Shown: positions 1-8,855 of the stretch, piece after piece
Layout: every line of letters starts with the position of its first letter
Numbering within the stretch: the first letter of the stretch is position 1
Origin: Legionella cherrii
Lineage (GTDB): Bacteria > Pseudomonadota > Gammaproteobacteria > Legionellales > Legionellaceae
Assembly: GCF_900635815.1 (NCBI RefSeq)
Contig: NZ_LR134173.1
Coordinates: 1,458,001 to 1,522,000 of the forward strand
Length of the DNA: 64,000 bases
Direction of reading: 5' to 3'
Translations under genes and position numbers: made by a program
Notes under the pieces: model-generated
What the model saw: the letters and a program-made list of their open reading frames with translations, nothing else
Database searches by the model: none
What the model was told of the DNA's origin: nothing

Positions 1-55
1 CCGCTAACAAGAGTAGAGGGTTTTATACAAAATCCCAAGTTATGGGGAGTCGATC

Positions 56-337
56 ATGGACATAATCCTGCAAGGTGCTCACAGTGGCGAAGAGGCAGCA
101 GAAAGTTTGGCGCGTGTATTAGAATTATTTAAAGAACGATATCATATCGCTGGATTTCGTGAAATTCATTTAACGGTTACGTTAGTTGATGAACAAGGCG
201 ATGATGTTGAATTAGTTGATAGTGAGTCGAATCAAGCGTATCGAGTTTTTGAAGTATATCGTAAAGGTTATGAATTAGGTGGTAGAAAAGGAACACCAGT
301 ACTAGAATTGATCGTAGATAACACTCGCCCTTGGTGA
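56..337 (+). CDS. conserved hypothetical protein, 93 aa
   Basis: I do not recognise a family. The protein is short, acidic and soluble, with no signal peptide or membrane segment. It opens with a helix-rich stretch (residues 10-30) and ends in a compact region with alternating charged and hydrophobic residues, suggesting a small alpha/beta fold. The ATG follows a GGGGAG ribosome-binding site at about 8 bases. It ends 11 bases before the membrane protease gene on the same strand, whose start has its own GAAGGAG site, so the two are probably co-transcribed. A partner or substrate-related role for the protease is only inference from this spacing. Confidence 0.7.
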   Translation: MDIILQGAHSGEEAAESLARVLELFKERYHIAGFREIHLTVTLVDEQGDDVELVDSESNQAYRVFEVYRKGYELGGRKGTPVLELIVDNTRPW

Positions 338-348
338 AGGAGTAACTT

Positions 349-1413
349 ATGTTTTTGGCAATTATCGCCATCATTCTGACATTAATTTTAGTAGTCGGCA
401 TTCATGAAGGGGGGCATGCATTAGTAGCACGCATTTTTTCAGTAAAAATCAAAAAAATTTCTATAGGTTTTGGTAAACCCTTATTGCGCTGGCAAAGCCG
501 AAGCGGTTGTGAATGGGTTTGGGCATTTTTTCCTTTAGGAGGGTATGTTCAATTAGAAAATACACGCATTAGCCCAGTGGAACCTGCACAATATCCTGAA
601 TGTTTTGATAAAAAACCTGTTTGGCAGCGGATTCTTATTCTATTAGCTGGGGCTGCTGCAAATTTAATTGTTGCGTGGTTTGCTTTTGTTTTAGTGTACA
701 CAATTGGTTTGACGTACACTTTGCCTGAAATCAAAGAAGTACTTCCTAAAAGTACCGCAGCCCAAGCAGGAATGCTCCCAGGCGATCAATTCATCTCCAT
801 TGATGGCAGAGCTACTCCAACATGGAGTGATGTGGGGATGCGCTTAGTGATTCTATGGGGGAAAAAAAATATTCCAGTCACCGTGAGTCGTGCGGATGGG
901 AAAGAATCAATCGTTGTGCTTGATTTAAGTCAAGAACACTTTCGTGGGGTAAAATTATCTTTATTGACTCAGCTCGGGATTCAACCTAATCTGGCAGCGG
1001 CCAAAAGCACACTACAGGCTCCATCACTCCTGGATGCGGTCCATCAAGCCAATCAGTTTATGTGGGATATGGTTTATTTTTTTATGATGACCTTAAAGCA
1101 ATTATTTACTGGGGTGATCCCTTTTTCTGTGTTGTTAGGACCAATAGGTATCTTTGCAGCTTCTGTATCATCACTGATGCAAGGAACCATTGTATTTTTG
1201 TTTTTTATAGCCAGCTTAAGCCTTGCCGTTGCTGTGATTAACCTGTTTCCTATCCCTGGCTTGGATGGAGGTTCAATTGTTTATGCAATTATTGAAAAAG
1301 TTCGTGGTAAAGCGGTTTCCGTGCCCATGGAGCTCTTATTGCATCGACTGGTCATAATAGTGTTTTGTGTCCTCTTGGTGCACTTATTGATGAATGATCT
1401 GCAACGACTGTAA
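349..1413 (+). CDS. M50 site-2 membrane metalloprotease, RseP-like, short form
   Basis: Intramembrane zinc protease of the RseP/S2P family, which cleaves membrane-anchored regulators within the inner membrane. The zinc motif HEGGH lies at residues 19-23 in the first transmembrane helix. One PDZ domain covers about 120-200, and the second catalytic motif, LDGG at about 305-308, is followed by a last transmembrane helix. At 354 residues it is about 100 shorter than E. coli RseP (450), which has two PDZ domains; only one is visible here. RseP usually sits next to dxr/bamA, which are absent, so this may be a paralogue with its own substrate rather than the sigma-E pathway protease. Start ATG follows a good GAAGGAG site. 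Confidence 0.85.
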   Translation: MFLAIIAIILTLILVVGIHEGGHALVARIFSVKIKKISIGFGKPLLRWQSRSGCEWVWAFFPLGGYVQLENTRISPVEPAQYPECFDKKPVWQRILILLAGAAANLIVAWFAFVLVYTIGLTYTLPEIKEVLPKSTAAQAGMLPGDQFISIDGRATPTWSDVGMRLVILWGKKNIPVTVSRADGKESIVVLDLSQEHFRGVKLSLLTQLGIQPNLAAAKSTLQAPSLLDAVHQANQFMWDMVYFFMMTLKQLFTGVIPFSVLLGPIGIFAASVSSLMQGTIVFLFFIASLSLAVAVINLFPIPGLDGGSIVYAIIEKVRGKAVSVPMELLLHRLVIIVFCVLLVHLLMNDLQRL

Positions 1414-1448
1414 TCCGCAACGTGCGGCATTTGTTGCACTCATAATGA

Positions 1449-1478
1449 TTGGCATAGCACCTAAGTTTGGGATATAAT
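1449..1478 (+). promoter_or_regulatory. sigma-70 type promoter upstream of the 117-aa gene
   Basis: TTGGCA at 1449-1454 and a perfect TATAAT at 1473-1478, separated by 18 bases. Transcription would begin near 1485, giving a leader of about 140 bases that contains the bioC-like remnant. Read by eye only. Confidence 0.5.
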
Positions 1479-1508
1479 TGCGCGGTTTAGTTAAAAAAAG
1501 GACGAAGG

Positions 1509-1576
1509 GCAAAGAAAAACCAAGCTTGGAATCAAAACCATGATTCCCATTTCCATAGATAGTTGGGCCTAAGAGA
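1509..1576 (+). pseudogene. remnant copy of the 3' end of bioC
   Basis: This 68-base stretch is nearly identical to the end of the intact bioC gene at 3724-3790, including the part encoding the terminal residues TELGIETMIPISQIV, with a few substitutions and one extra base. No upstream bioC sequence is present in front of it. It lies between the membrane protease and the 117-aa gene, about 2.2 kb from the intact copy and in the same orientation. It is a relic of a local duplication or recombination event and is not expected to encode anything. Confidence 0.75.
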
Positions 1577-1624
1577 AAAATTCATCTCCATTGAGAGCAC
1601 AATTTAGTCAAGAAAGGATGTTCC

Positions 1625-1978
1625 ATGAAATCACAACTATATAAGAATACCCCAAAAATAGAAAAATTATTTTCCACAGAAAAGTCGGTAGAAGAAAATC
1701 CAATACAAGATGATACGATTCGTATCGCGTTGAGTAATACTTATTTATACCTCGAGAAAGGTCAATTTGAAGGGAGCTTAGAGCTCGCTCAAGAAGCAAT
1801 TCAGGATTTTTTAGATAAGAATGCGGCAACTTATACTGCATATGGACAAGGTTTTGGTCTTTTACAAATTAACGATGCGAGGCGCGATATTACTCCCTAT
1901 GGAATTGATATTCCGATGATGTTGGAGTTTTGTGGGATTGACCAGTCAACACTGAGTACGCAAATGGGTATGAAATAA
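1625..1978 (+). CDS. hypothetical protein, 117 aa
   Basis: Not recognised. A soluble, mostly helical protein: residues 35-65 contain two amphipathic helices that resemble one TPR-like helical pair (LSNTYLYLEKGQFEGSLELA), followed by a less regular C-terminus. There is no signal peptide. The ATG has an AAGGATG ribosome-binding site just upstream, and a promoter lies at 1449-1478. Its leader carries a fragment of bioC, so the gene may have arrived or been rearranged with that duplication. Stand-alone gene, followed by a dispersed palindromic repeat. Confidence 0.6.
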   Translation: MKSQLYKNTPKIEKLFSTEKSVEENPIQDDTIRIALSNTYLYLEKGQFEGSLELAQEAIQDFLDKNAATYTAYGQGFGLLQINDARRDITPYGIDIPMMLEFCGIDQSTLSTQMGMK

Positions 1979-2037
1979 GGTCCTATCCTTAACTGTATGG
2001 AGACAGAAGACAAAGCTGCCAAAGTATAATTTCCCTC

Positions 2038-2120
2038 CGTCATTGCGGATGCAACGAGGAATCTCCCAGTGCGCACACGGTTCTATAACGAGGAGATGCC
2101 TCGCTATCTCAAGATGACGA
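2038..2120. repeat. dispersed palindromic repeat, family A (TCATCCCGAG/GGGATCTCC type)
   Basis: A degenerate copy of an intergenic inverted repeat whose arms read roughly CGTCAT-CCGGATGCAACGAGG and its complement, joined by a central AT-poor segment. It lies in the 216-base gap between the 117-aa gene and comF, which holds nothing else I can see. Better-preserved copies are at 23542, 27510, 44509 and 55662. Confidence 0.65.
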
Positions 2121-2194
2121 GGTCAATGGACCCTCAACTTGTCACTCTGCCATGAGTGGTAGAGGCGATTTCTTAATAGTTATAGTTAATGTGT

Positions 2195-2899
2195 CTACAA
2201 TTTACCTACGGTTCGTGCACAACACCAAATATCCACCTGTTTCACCCCTGATTTTTTTAAAGTGAATGCCAGTTCATTCGCTGTGCTTCCTGTAGTTAAG
2301 AGATCATCAATAATCGCAACATGCTGCCAGGGGAGTTTTTTACTTTTGAAGGCATGGCGTAAATTTTTTTGTCTTTGTTCTCCATCAAGGCTTGCTTGCG
2401 GTTCGGTATTGCGAATTTTTTGACAACTGGTGATATCGTAAGGTAGGCCTAATTTTCTAGCCAACAAACGAACCAAAACTGCGGCTTGATTGAACCCACG
2501 TGCTTTAATGCGTTGTGGATGCATGGGAACTGGGATTAAACACTGGGGTAGATTTTCAATGTTTGGTAGCGAATTAACCATTAAATGACTTAAAAAAGAG
2601 CCTAGATAAAGCCCCTCATGATATTTAAATTGATGTAAAAGACTGCGTAGCGGTTCTTCAAAAGTATAATTAATATAGGCCCGATCAAAGTGAGGTGCTT
2701 TTTTAATACAACGACCACAGATTTGCAGATGGGGATCCGGTAAAGGATAAGCACACCGTTGGCACGCAGGGCCTAGATGAGGCATGAAGTCAATGCAAGG
2801 GGTACAAACGGCCATTTTATTATTATGAAATTGATTACATAAAGTACATATTGAGTACAAGCGTAAACTTTGTGTTAAACTCCATATTTTCTGGCGCAC
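2195..2899 (-). CDS. comF: ComF family protein (phosphoribosyltransferase-like)
   Basis: ComF/GntX family, needed in several bacteria for uptake of transforming DNA, probably on the cytoplasmic side. The N-terminus has paired zinc-binding cysteines (CTLC...CTPC and CQRC...CGRC, residues 18-63). The C-terminal type I phosphoribosyltransferase fold carries the PRPP-binding motif VAIIDDLLTTGSTANE (about 193-208). Length 234 is normal. The start is GTG; the best Shine-Dalgarno-like AGGA is rather distant, so the start is moderately certain. It is divergent from bioC with only 36 bases between the two start codons, so their promoters must overlap the opposite gene. Competence is known in Legionella, which fits. 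Confidence 0.85.
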   Translation of the reverse strand: MRQKIWSLTQSLRLYSICTLCNQFHNNKMAVCTPCIDFMPHLGPACQRCAYPLPDPHLQICGRCIKKAPHFDRAYINYTFEEPLRSLLHQFKYHEGLYLGSFLSHLMVNSLPNIENLPQCLIPVPMHPQRIKARGFNQAAVLVRLLARKLGLPYDITSCQKIRNTEPQASLDGEQRQKNLRHAFKSKKLPWQHVAIIDDLLTTGSTANELAFTLKKSGVKQVDIWCCARTVGKL

Positions 2900-2935
2900 A
2901 AGTGTTGGATTCCTTTAATTTTTCCTGGTTTTATA

Positions 2936-3793
2936 ATGGCTGTTATCTACGAAATTAGCAAGACATTTAATCAACATGCTTCTGAATATGAATTGGCTGC
3001 CAAAGTACAACAAGAAATTGGGGTGCGTTTATTAGAGCGTTTGCAGTATTTGAACATCAAGCCACAGCGTATCCTGGATCTTGGATGTGGACCTGGCTTT
3101 TTTTCTTATGAATTGACTAAGATCTATCCTAAAGCACAGATCGTAGGTTTGGATTTGGCACAGTTCATGTTGATTCAGGCGCAAAAAAAACAAGGCTGGC
3201 GACGAAAGTGGCCTTTAGTGGCGGCAGATATGCGAAGTATGCCTTTTGTCACAGGGGCGTTTGATTTAATTTTTGCCAATCAAGTGATTCACTGGGGTGG
3301 TTCGTTGACACCTGTTTTTCGTGAATTGAATCGAGTCATGAAAGCCAATGGTTGTTTGATGTTCACTACTTTGGGTCCTGATACATTCAAAGAATTGAAG
3401 CAGGCCTGGGCGGGAGTCAATCATTACGCGCATGTCAATGAATTTGCTGACATGCATGACGTGGGGGATTGTTTGATGGCAGAGCATTTTTTAGAACCAG
3501 TAATGGATATGGAATTATTGTCGGTGCATTATCAAACGTTGCCTAAGTTATTACAGGCTTTGAAAGCTCAGGGAGTAAAAAACATTAATCCGAACAGAAA
3601 CCAAGGTCTAACCGGAAAAACAGCTTGGCGACATTTTGAACAAAATTATGCCGCCCTGCAAACGGATAAAGGAAAATATCCACTGACTTATGAAGTGGTA
3701 TACGGTCATGCCTGGAAAGGGGAGCAAAGAAAAACCGAACTTGGAATCGAAACCATGATTCCCATTTCCCAGATAGTTAGGCCAAAGAGATAA
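2936..3793 (+). CDS. bioC: malonyl-ACP O-methyltransferase BioC
   Basis: SAM-dependent methyltransferase that methylates malonyl-ACP to disguise it for the first steps of biotin synthesis. Class I SAM fold: motif I ILDLGCGPGFFSYEL (about 45-60), an acidic residue ending strand 2 (VGLDLA), ADMRSMPF and FDLIFANQVIHW (about 95-118), then the BioC-typical LMFTTLGPDTFKELK. Length 285 matches the family. The ATG has no clear ribosome-binding site. There are no other bio genes nearby, so the gene stands apart from the bio operon. The last 70 bases are duplicated as a remnant at 1509-1576. Confidence 0.87.
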   Translation: MAVIYEISKTFNQHASEYELAAKVQQEIGVRLLERLQYLNIKPQRILDLGCGPGFFSYELTKIYPKAQIVGLDLAQFMLIQAQKKQGWRRKWPLVAADMRSMPFVTGAFDLIFANQVIHWGGSLTPVFRELNRVMKANGCLMFTTLGPDTFKELKQAWAGVNHYAHVNEFADMHDVGDCLMAEHFLEPVMDMELLSVHYQTLPKLLQALKAQGVKNINPNRNQGLTGKTAWRHFEQNYAALQTDKGKYPLTYEVVYGHAWKGEQRKTELGIETMIPISQIVRPKR

Positions 3794-3853
3794 ATACCTC
3801 AGGGTCTACTGGTGCATTGGATTTCCATAATCATAATTCGCAGTTGCACCAGG

Positions 3854-4741
3854 TTACTTGTCCAAATTACTACGTTCTTGTAATTTCTTGGTTAAGTTAA
3901 TCAAAGTAGATGCTTTTTGATCAAATATTTTCAATGCATCCAAAGCGATTTGATAATGTTTGCTGATTTCGTCTTCTAATTTATTTTGAGTATAAAGCGC
4001 TGCAAAGGTGGTTTTTTGATTCGCCAAATCGGATGAGCGCCCTTTACCCAATACCTCAGCAGGTGCATAACGATCGAGATAATCATCTTGCATTTGAAAA
4101 ACTATGCCCAGATGACTGGCATAAGTGCGTAAAGCGGCTTTATCGGTTTCAGATATGGAAGCATGGGCATTGAGCACCATTTCAATACACGCCAAAATAA
4201 GTCGTCCGGTTTTAAGATAGTGAATTTCTCTCAGTTGTTCTTCACTAATAGATGATTTGGATAACTCCGATAAATCCAAACTTTGCCCACTCACCATTCC
4301 ACTAATGCCACTGGCTTTAACCAGCTCCAGCGTGATGGCAATCACTTGCTTGGGCTGCAGCAGAAGAGAAAGATGGTTTAATAATACTTCAATGGCCAAG
4401 GCCTGCATGCCATCACCAACTAAAATGGCAGTTGCCTCATCAAAAGCCTTATGACAACTCGGCTTGCCCCGACGGAGATCGTCATTGTCCATAGCTGGGA
4501 GATCATCATGAATTAAAGAGTAGCAATGCGTTAATTCTATAGCCGCAGCAATCACATCCAGAATTTTTAGATCCAGATCAAGCAGGCTCCCGGTTAAATA
4601 GACCAGTATGGGGCGGATTCTCTTTCCGCCAGGGAAAAGAGAGTAATTGATTGCAGAACGTATGGTTGCAGCAGGTACCGAAGATTCATTAATGATTTGA
4701 CTAAGAAACTCTTCATGCCGTTGTATGTAATTACTGATCAC
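3854..4741 (-). CDS. ispA: farnesyl diphosphate synthase (geranyltranstransferase)
   Basis: Condenses isopentenyl diphosphate with dimethylallyl and geranyl diphosphate to make farnesyl diphosphate for quinone, undecaprenyl and haem O side chains. It has both aspartate-rich motifs that bind diphosphate through magnesium: [15 protein letters not shown] (about 77-91) and QDDYLD (about 217-222). Residues GGKRIRP (about 38-44) bind IPP. Length 295 is typical. It starts with GTG inside the end of xseB (11-base overlap), so translation is probably coupled. The usual third partner, dxs, is not next to it here. Confidence 0.92.
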   Translation of the reverse strand: MISNYIQRHEEFLSQIINESSVPAATIRSAINYSLFPGGKRIRPILVYLTGSLLDLDLKILDVIAAAIELTHCYSLIHDDLPAMDNDDLRRGKPSCHKAFDEATAILVGDGMQALAIEVLLNHLSLLLQPKQVIAITLELVKASGISGMVSGQSLDLSELSKSSISEEQLREIHYLKTGRLILACIEMVLNAHASISETDKAALRTYASHLGIVFQMQDDYLDRYAPAEVLGKGRSSDLANQKTTFAALYTQNKLEDEISKHYQIALDALKIFDQKASTLINLTKKLQERSNLDK

Positions 4742-4952
4742 TTAATTGTTCATCCGAGCTGCGTTCAGCAGAGGTTAATATTTCTATTTTTTGTTCGGCC
4801 TTTTGTAACACATCCTGACATCGTCTGGCCAGACTAATTCCTTTTTCAAATTGTTTGAGCGAATCTTCTAAAGAAAGCTCTCCTTTTTCGAGTTGCCTGA
4901 CAATTTCTTCTAGCTCCATGATCGATTGTTCAAAATGCATGTACTGGCTCAT
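4731..4952 (-). CDS. xseB: exodeoxyribonuclease VII small subunit
   Basis: Small subunit of the single-strand-specific nuclease XseA-XseB. The 73-residue protein has the family signature [19 protein letters not shown] followed by [20 protein letters not shown], forming two long amphipathic helices that bind XseA. ATG start with a usable upstream purine stretch. First gene of a two-gene unit with ispA (overlap of 11 bases), the order seen in many gammaproteobacteria. xseA lies outside the window. Confidence 0.92.
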   Translation of the reverse strand: MSQYMHFEQSIMELEEIVRQLEKGELSLEDSLKQFEKGISLARRCQDVLQKAEQKIEILTSAERSSDEQLSDQ

Positions 4953-5134
4953 AGATTTTGTCCTGATTGTTCAAAATGTACTGATTATACTGAGTTGTTC
5001 TCAGGATTCAATGTAGGTGAATTAATTTTAATGAAAATTGGAAATCTTGGTGAAGGCAAAGCCGCAACCTAAGCTCTTTTTTGCTTTTAGATAAATCGTG
5101 TATATTAGCGCCAACAGAATTTGATGGAATAAGC

Positions 5135-6487
5135 ATGAAAACAAAAACCCAATTTGTATGCAGTCAATGTGCCGCGATTTCTAAACAATGGGCGGGACAA
5201 TGCACCCATTGTGGCGCATGGAATTCGATTGCGGAAGAAGGTATCCCGGTGAATCGTAACTCCCGCAGTGGGTCTTGGGTCAATCAACGCTCTGTAATTA
5301 CTGCAGTCGAAGATGTCGTTATGGATAAAGAAGTACGTATGGATTGCGGTTTATCAGAGCTTAACAGAGTACTTGGCGGCGGATTGGTGTATGGTTCGGT
5401 GGTTCTTATCGGAGGGGATCCGGGTATTGGTAAGTCCACTTTGTTATTGCAAACCTTGGCTAATCTTTCCATGCAGGAAACGGTTTTATATGTCACGGGT
5501 GAGGAATCTCTACAACAAGTAGCCATGCGGGCCAAACGCCTGGGACTGCCTTTAGCGGGATTAAGGCTTTTAGCTGAAACACAGGTTGAATCGATTGTTG
5601 CACACGCTCAAAAAGAAAATCCTAAAGTGATTGTGATTGATTCCATCCAAACTATTTTTACCGAGACTATCAGCTCTGCTCCCGGTGGGGTAAGCCAAGT
5701 ACGTGAATCGGCAGCTCAATTAGTTCGTTTTGCTAAACTCACCCAGACTGCAGTGTTTTTAGTGGGGCATGTGACTAAAGAGGGTGCTTTAGCCGGACCA
5801 CGTGTTTTAGAGCATATGGTAGACAGTGTTCTCTATTTTGAAGGTCAAAGCGACAGCCGTTTCAGAGTCATTCGCGCCATTAAAAACCGTTTTGGCGCAG
5901 TCAACGAATTGGGTGTATTTGCGATGACCGATAAAGGATTAAAAGAAGTAGCTAATCCGTCGGCAATTTTTTTATCGCGTCAACCAGAACCTACTTCAGG
6001 GAGTGCAGTCATGGTGACTTGGGAAGGATCACGCCCCATGTTAGTCGAGGTACAAGCTTTGGTTGATGAAGCACATGGGCAACAATCCAAACGAGTGACT
6101 GTGGGGCTTGAATCGAATCGATTAGCCATTTTACTCGCTGTGCTCCATCGACATGGAGGAATTGCTACTTACGATCAAGATATTTTCATCAATGTAGTCG
6201 GTGGTGTGAAAGTGACAGAAACTGGCTCAGATCTTGCATTATTAGCTGCAGTAGTATCCAGTTTGCGTAATCGGATTTTTGACAGGGAAACGATTATTTT
6301 TGGTGAAGTGGGTCTTGCTGGTGAAATCAGACCAGTACAAAGTGGGCAGGAACGTTTAAAAGAAGCGGCAAAACATGGATTTAAACGAGCTATAGTCCCT
6401 TTTGCCAATGCGCCCAAGCAACAACACGATTCTTCAATGGTTATCGAACCCGTCAAATATTTACATGAAGTTTTGGAAAAAATGTAA
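5135..6487 (+). CDS. radA: DNA repair protein RadA
   Basis: RecA-related ATPase/helicase that promotes branch migration in recombinational repair and natural transformation. Order of domains: N-terminal zinc finger CSQC...CTHC (about 8-25), RecA-like core with Walker A GGDPGIGKST (about 93-102), the RadA-specific KNRFG motif (IKNRFGAVNELGVF), and a C-terminal Lon-protease-like domain (after about 290) with FGEVGLAGEIRPV. I chose the ATG at 5135 because it begins with the conserved zinc-finger lead MKTKTQFVCSQC and gives 451 residues, the usual size; an upstream ATG at 5081 would add 18 unrelated residues. Confidence 0.93.
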   Translation: MKTKTQFVCSQCAAISKQWAGQCTHCGAWNSIAEEGIPVNRNSRSGSWVNQRSVITAVEDVVMDKEVRMDCGLSELNRVLGGGLVYGSVVLIGGDPGIGKSTLLLQTLANLSMQETVLYVTGEESLQQVAMRAKRLGLPLAGLRLLAETQVESIVAHAQKENPKVIVIDSIQTIFTETISSAPGGVSQVRESAAQLVRFAKLTQTAVFLVGHVTKEGALAGPRVLEHMVDSVLYFEGQSDSRFRVIRAIKNRFGAVNELGVFAMTDKGLKEVANPSAIFLSRQPEPTSGSAVMVTWEGSRPMLVEVQALVDEAHGQQSKRVTVGLESNRLAILLAVLHRHGGIATYDQDIFINVVGGVKVTETGSDLALLAAVVSSLRNRIFDRETIIFGEVGLAGEIRPVQSGQERLKEAAKHGFKRAIVPFANAPKQQHDSSMVIEPVKYLHEVLEKM

Positions 6488-6530
6488 GTCCTGTGTGCAG
6501 CTGGTATTAAAGCAAAACCAATAATCTACG

Positions 6531-6612
6531 GTCACTCCAAGTGCAACTACGGATCTTCCTACTAAAGCACCACGTTAGGATGAGGAGATTTCTCGTTTGC
6601 ACTCGGATGACG
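6531..6612. repeat. dispersed palindromic repeat, family A, degenerate
   Basis: Imperfect inverted arms (TCACTCCAAGTGCAACTACGG and the complementary TCGTTTGCACTCGGATGACG) in the 230-base gap between radA and the flavin oxidase. Probably forms a long hairpin in radA mRNA. No other feature is visible in this gap. Confidence 0.55.
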
Positions 6613-6719
6613 GGGACATTCGTCGTACCCAGATGACACAAGCAGTCTTCGTTGTAAACGTTTTAAGAGTTTAAGACACAGTCTTTATCGTATTGAAACA
6701 AACCAACATAGGAGCAATG

Positions 6720-8645
6720 ATGACTTTTCCCACCCAGCTTAAACGTGACTTTATGGATATGTTAACTCGCAACAAAATTTCTCACAGTCAAGGTTGGTCC
6801 AATTTTATGGGGAATGTGAGGAATCCCGCTGCTGTGGTTGTTGATGTTGAGAGCGAAGCGCAAGTTCAACTCATCATGAAAGAAGTGAAGAAGATGAATG
6901 AAAAACGGACGCCACAGAATAAGATTACTTTAAGAGCGAGTGCTGGTTGGGAAGATAAGAAGAATGCAGGTTGTTGTTTATTTCCTTGGTCTAAAGTTCA
7001 AGATGAAGAATATGCAGGCAGTTTCTCTTTCTCGGAAGTAGTAGGGGGGCGAACATCACCTCAAAGTGAGGGGACTGACATTATTATTCGTTTTAAAAAG
7101 AAATATCATAAAGCCAAAGTATTAGGACCCCTTGATACCAAGCCGTCATGGATTAATCCTGACAATCCAATTCATCAACTTCCAGCCATGCTCGTGGAAG
7201 TAAACGCAGGAACTCAGATCGCTGAATATGCAGAATTTTTACGAAAGAATAATTTATCTTCATCGACACTCAGTATGCTGAGTTGGGCGAGTCTGGTAGG
7301 CTTATCTATTCCTGGTGGGCATGGAACGGGGCGTGATGAACCGGCTGTAAGTGGCCTGATTGAATCCATCAGAGTGTGCGATTTGGATGGAACCATTCGG
7401 GAACTGACTCCTGAGCATCCTGATTTTGAGACCTTACGTGCGGCAAACAGTGGTTTTTTAGGGGTTGTTCTGAGTGTGAAGTTGCGTGCAGTGAAGGCCT
7501 TTAATTTACGTGAAACGGTAGAGCTGTTTCATAACACAGAGGAAATGAAAGGCAAACTGGGAGACATATTAAAAAACAATCACTATGTGAGTTTTATTGG
7601 AATGCCCAGTTCTGCTGAATCGGAACTTAGCGAACACATTCACCAATGGCAAGTCCGGAAGTGGAATTTTACTACAGAGAAACCAACCCAATCCAGCAAA
7701 CCGACTTATGCGCCCTCAATCACTTCCTTTGTTCAAGAATTGGAGTTAAGGCTGGGTGCGGATTTGATGAATTTTTTAGTTAATTCAGAATTAAGAAGTT
7801 TATTACCCCAATTCATGTTAATTGCTGCCGCTGAAACGATTGAAAGTCGTGGCACCAAGCCTATAGTTGACTTTGAAAACCATATTACCCATCCACAAGT
7901 CGCTTTTCCAAAGGTATTACGTGATGTGGATTATTTTATCCCTGTAAATGATGAGAAGGCAGGGGAACAGTTGGAAGAAATACTCCAGCAAATTGAAAGT
8001 CAGATAAAAAGTGCGGCAAAACAAGGTGAGAATCCGGTAACCTATGCGATTTACGTTCGCTATTTGAAAGGTACCAATGGAGGATTGTCTCCAACCAGTA
8101 CTCAGGCACCTGATGAACGTATTATTGCTTTGGATGTGGTCACTCACCCGCAGGCGAGAGGTATTGCTCGTTTTGAAACAGTTTTTATGGCCAAATTAAA
8201 AGAAAAAGGATTTGAAGTCAGAAATCATTTAGGAAAAGAGTTTCCCGCGGGAGTAGTTCGTTATGCTCAATTTTTAGATCCCCAAAAAATAAAACAATTT
8301 ATTGAAGCGGCAGAGCGTTGGAATGCAACCCCAGGTCAGAATGATGGGGCAGAGCGTTTGGCCATGGCTCCTTATTATACAAATTACTTTCAAGAGATGC
8401 TTGATCTGAGTCCTCAATTGGCAAGTGAGGAAGAGAAGAGTACAAAAGACGAAATTCTTCCACCCAAACAGACGTCTTTGGAATATACTAAAGAGGAGCA
8501 TACACAATTTTTAACTCGCTTACGTGAGGTTGTTGCGTTAATGCCTGTGCATCATGAAGCTGCAAAAAATGCGAAGGCGGCTTTTTTACAGGCGTGTGAC
8601 TGTGAGTTGGAAAATCGAAGAATACGTGATTTGGTGATTAGTTAA
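6720..8645 (+). CDS. FAD-linked oxidase, aldonolactone (GULO/ALO)-like, 641 aa
   Basis: PCMH-type FAD-binding oxidoreductase related to L-gulono-gamma-lactone and D-arabinono-lactone oxidases. The N-terminal FAD half starts with WSNFMGNVRNPAAVVV and includes LSIPGGHGTGRDEPAVSGLI (about 197-216), whose GHGTG resembles the flavin loop of lactone oxidases; DFETLRAANSGFLGVVLSV follows. The rest (about 270-641) is longer than in classic ALO proteins (about 430-450 residues) and unfamiliar, so the substrate is unknown. No signal peptide. A GGAG at 6711-6714 sits 5 bases before the ATG at 6720, which I prefer to the ATG at 6717 or the TTG at 6693. Stand-alone gene. Confidence 0.7.
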   Translation: MTFPTQLKRDFMDMLTRNKISHSQGWSNFMGNVRNPAAVVVDVESEAQVQLIMKEVKKMNEKRTPQNKITLRASAGWEDKKNAGCCLFPWSKVQDEEYAGSFSFSEVVGGRTSPQSEGTDIIIRFKKKYHKAKVLGPLDTKPSWINPDNPIHQLPAMLVEVNAGTQIAEYAEFLRKNNLSSSTLSMLSWASLVGLSIPGGHGTGRDEPAVSGLIESIRVCDLDGTIRELTPEHPDFETLRAANSGFLGVVLSVKLRAVKAFNLRETVELFHNTEEMKGKLGDILKNNHYVSFIGMPSSAESELSEHIHQWQVRKWNFTTEKPTQSSKPTYAPSITSFVQELELRLGADLMNFLVNSELRSLLPQFMLIAAAETIESRGTKPIVDFENHITHPQVAFPKVLRDVDYFIPVNDEKAGEQLEEILQQIESQIKSAAKQGENPVTYAIYVRYLKGTNGGLSPTSTQAPDERIIALDVVTHPQARGIARFETVFMAKLKEKGFEVRNHLGKEFPAGVVRYAQFLDPQKIKQFIEAAERWNATPGQNDGAERLAMAPYYTNYFQEMLDLSPQLASEEEKSTKDEILPPKQTSLEYTKEEHTQFLTRLREVVALMPVHHEAAKNAKAAFLQACDCELENRRIRDLVIS

Positions 8646-8701
8646 ATGGATTGATGTAGCTGGATGCAGGGCAGTGATGTTGCCTTTAAGTTAGGAAGAA
8701 T

Positions 8702-8804
8702 CCCCTCTGCCAAATGAGAGGGGGATGGGGTGAGGGTTCATGAGCTGCAATCCATTCCCTCATCCGCCCTAGCGTTGTAGCTTCTCCCTTGTAGGGAGAA
8801 GGCA
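8702..8804. repeat. dispersed palindromic repeat, family B (CTCTCCC/GGGAGAG type)
   Basis: Two hairpins about 50 bases apart: CCCCTCTGCCAAATGAGAGGGG at the left (with GGGGTGAGGGTTCAT after it) and CTTCTCCCTTGTAGGGAGAAG at the right, with CCCTCATCCGCCCT between. The same two-hairpin layout recurs at 16975, 32209, 42262 and 46701. It occupies most of the gap upstream of pilU. Confidence 0.75.
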
Positions 8805-8855
8805 ATGCAACTGTGTGAGACCCAGGCTACGTTTCAAATGATACGAAGGTGATAA

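Noticed and set aside
5081..5134. 18-residue N-terminal extension of RadA
   Set aside because: The conserved RadA start is MKTKTQFVC at 5135; the extra residues show no family similarity.
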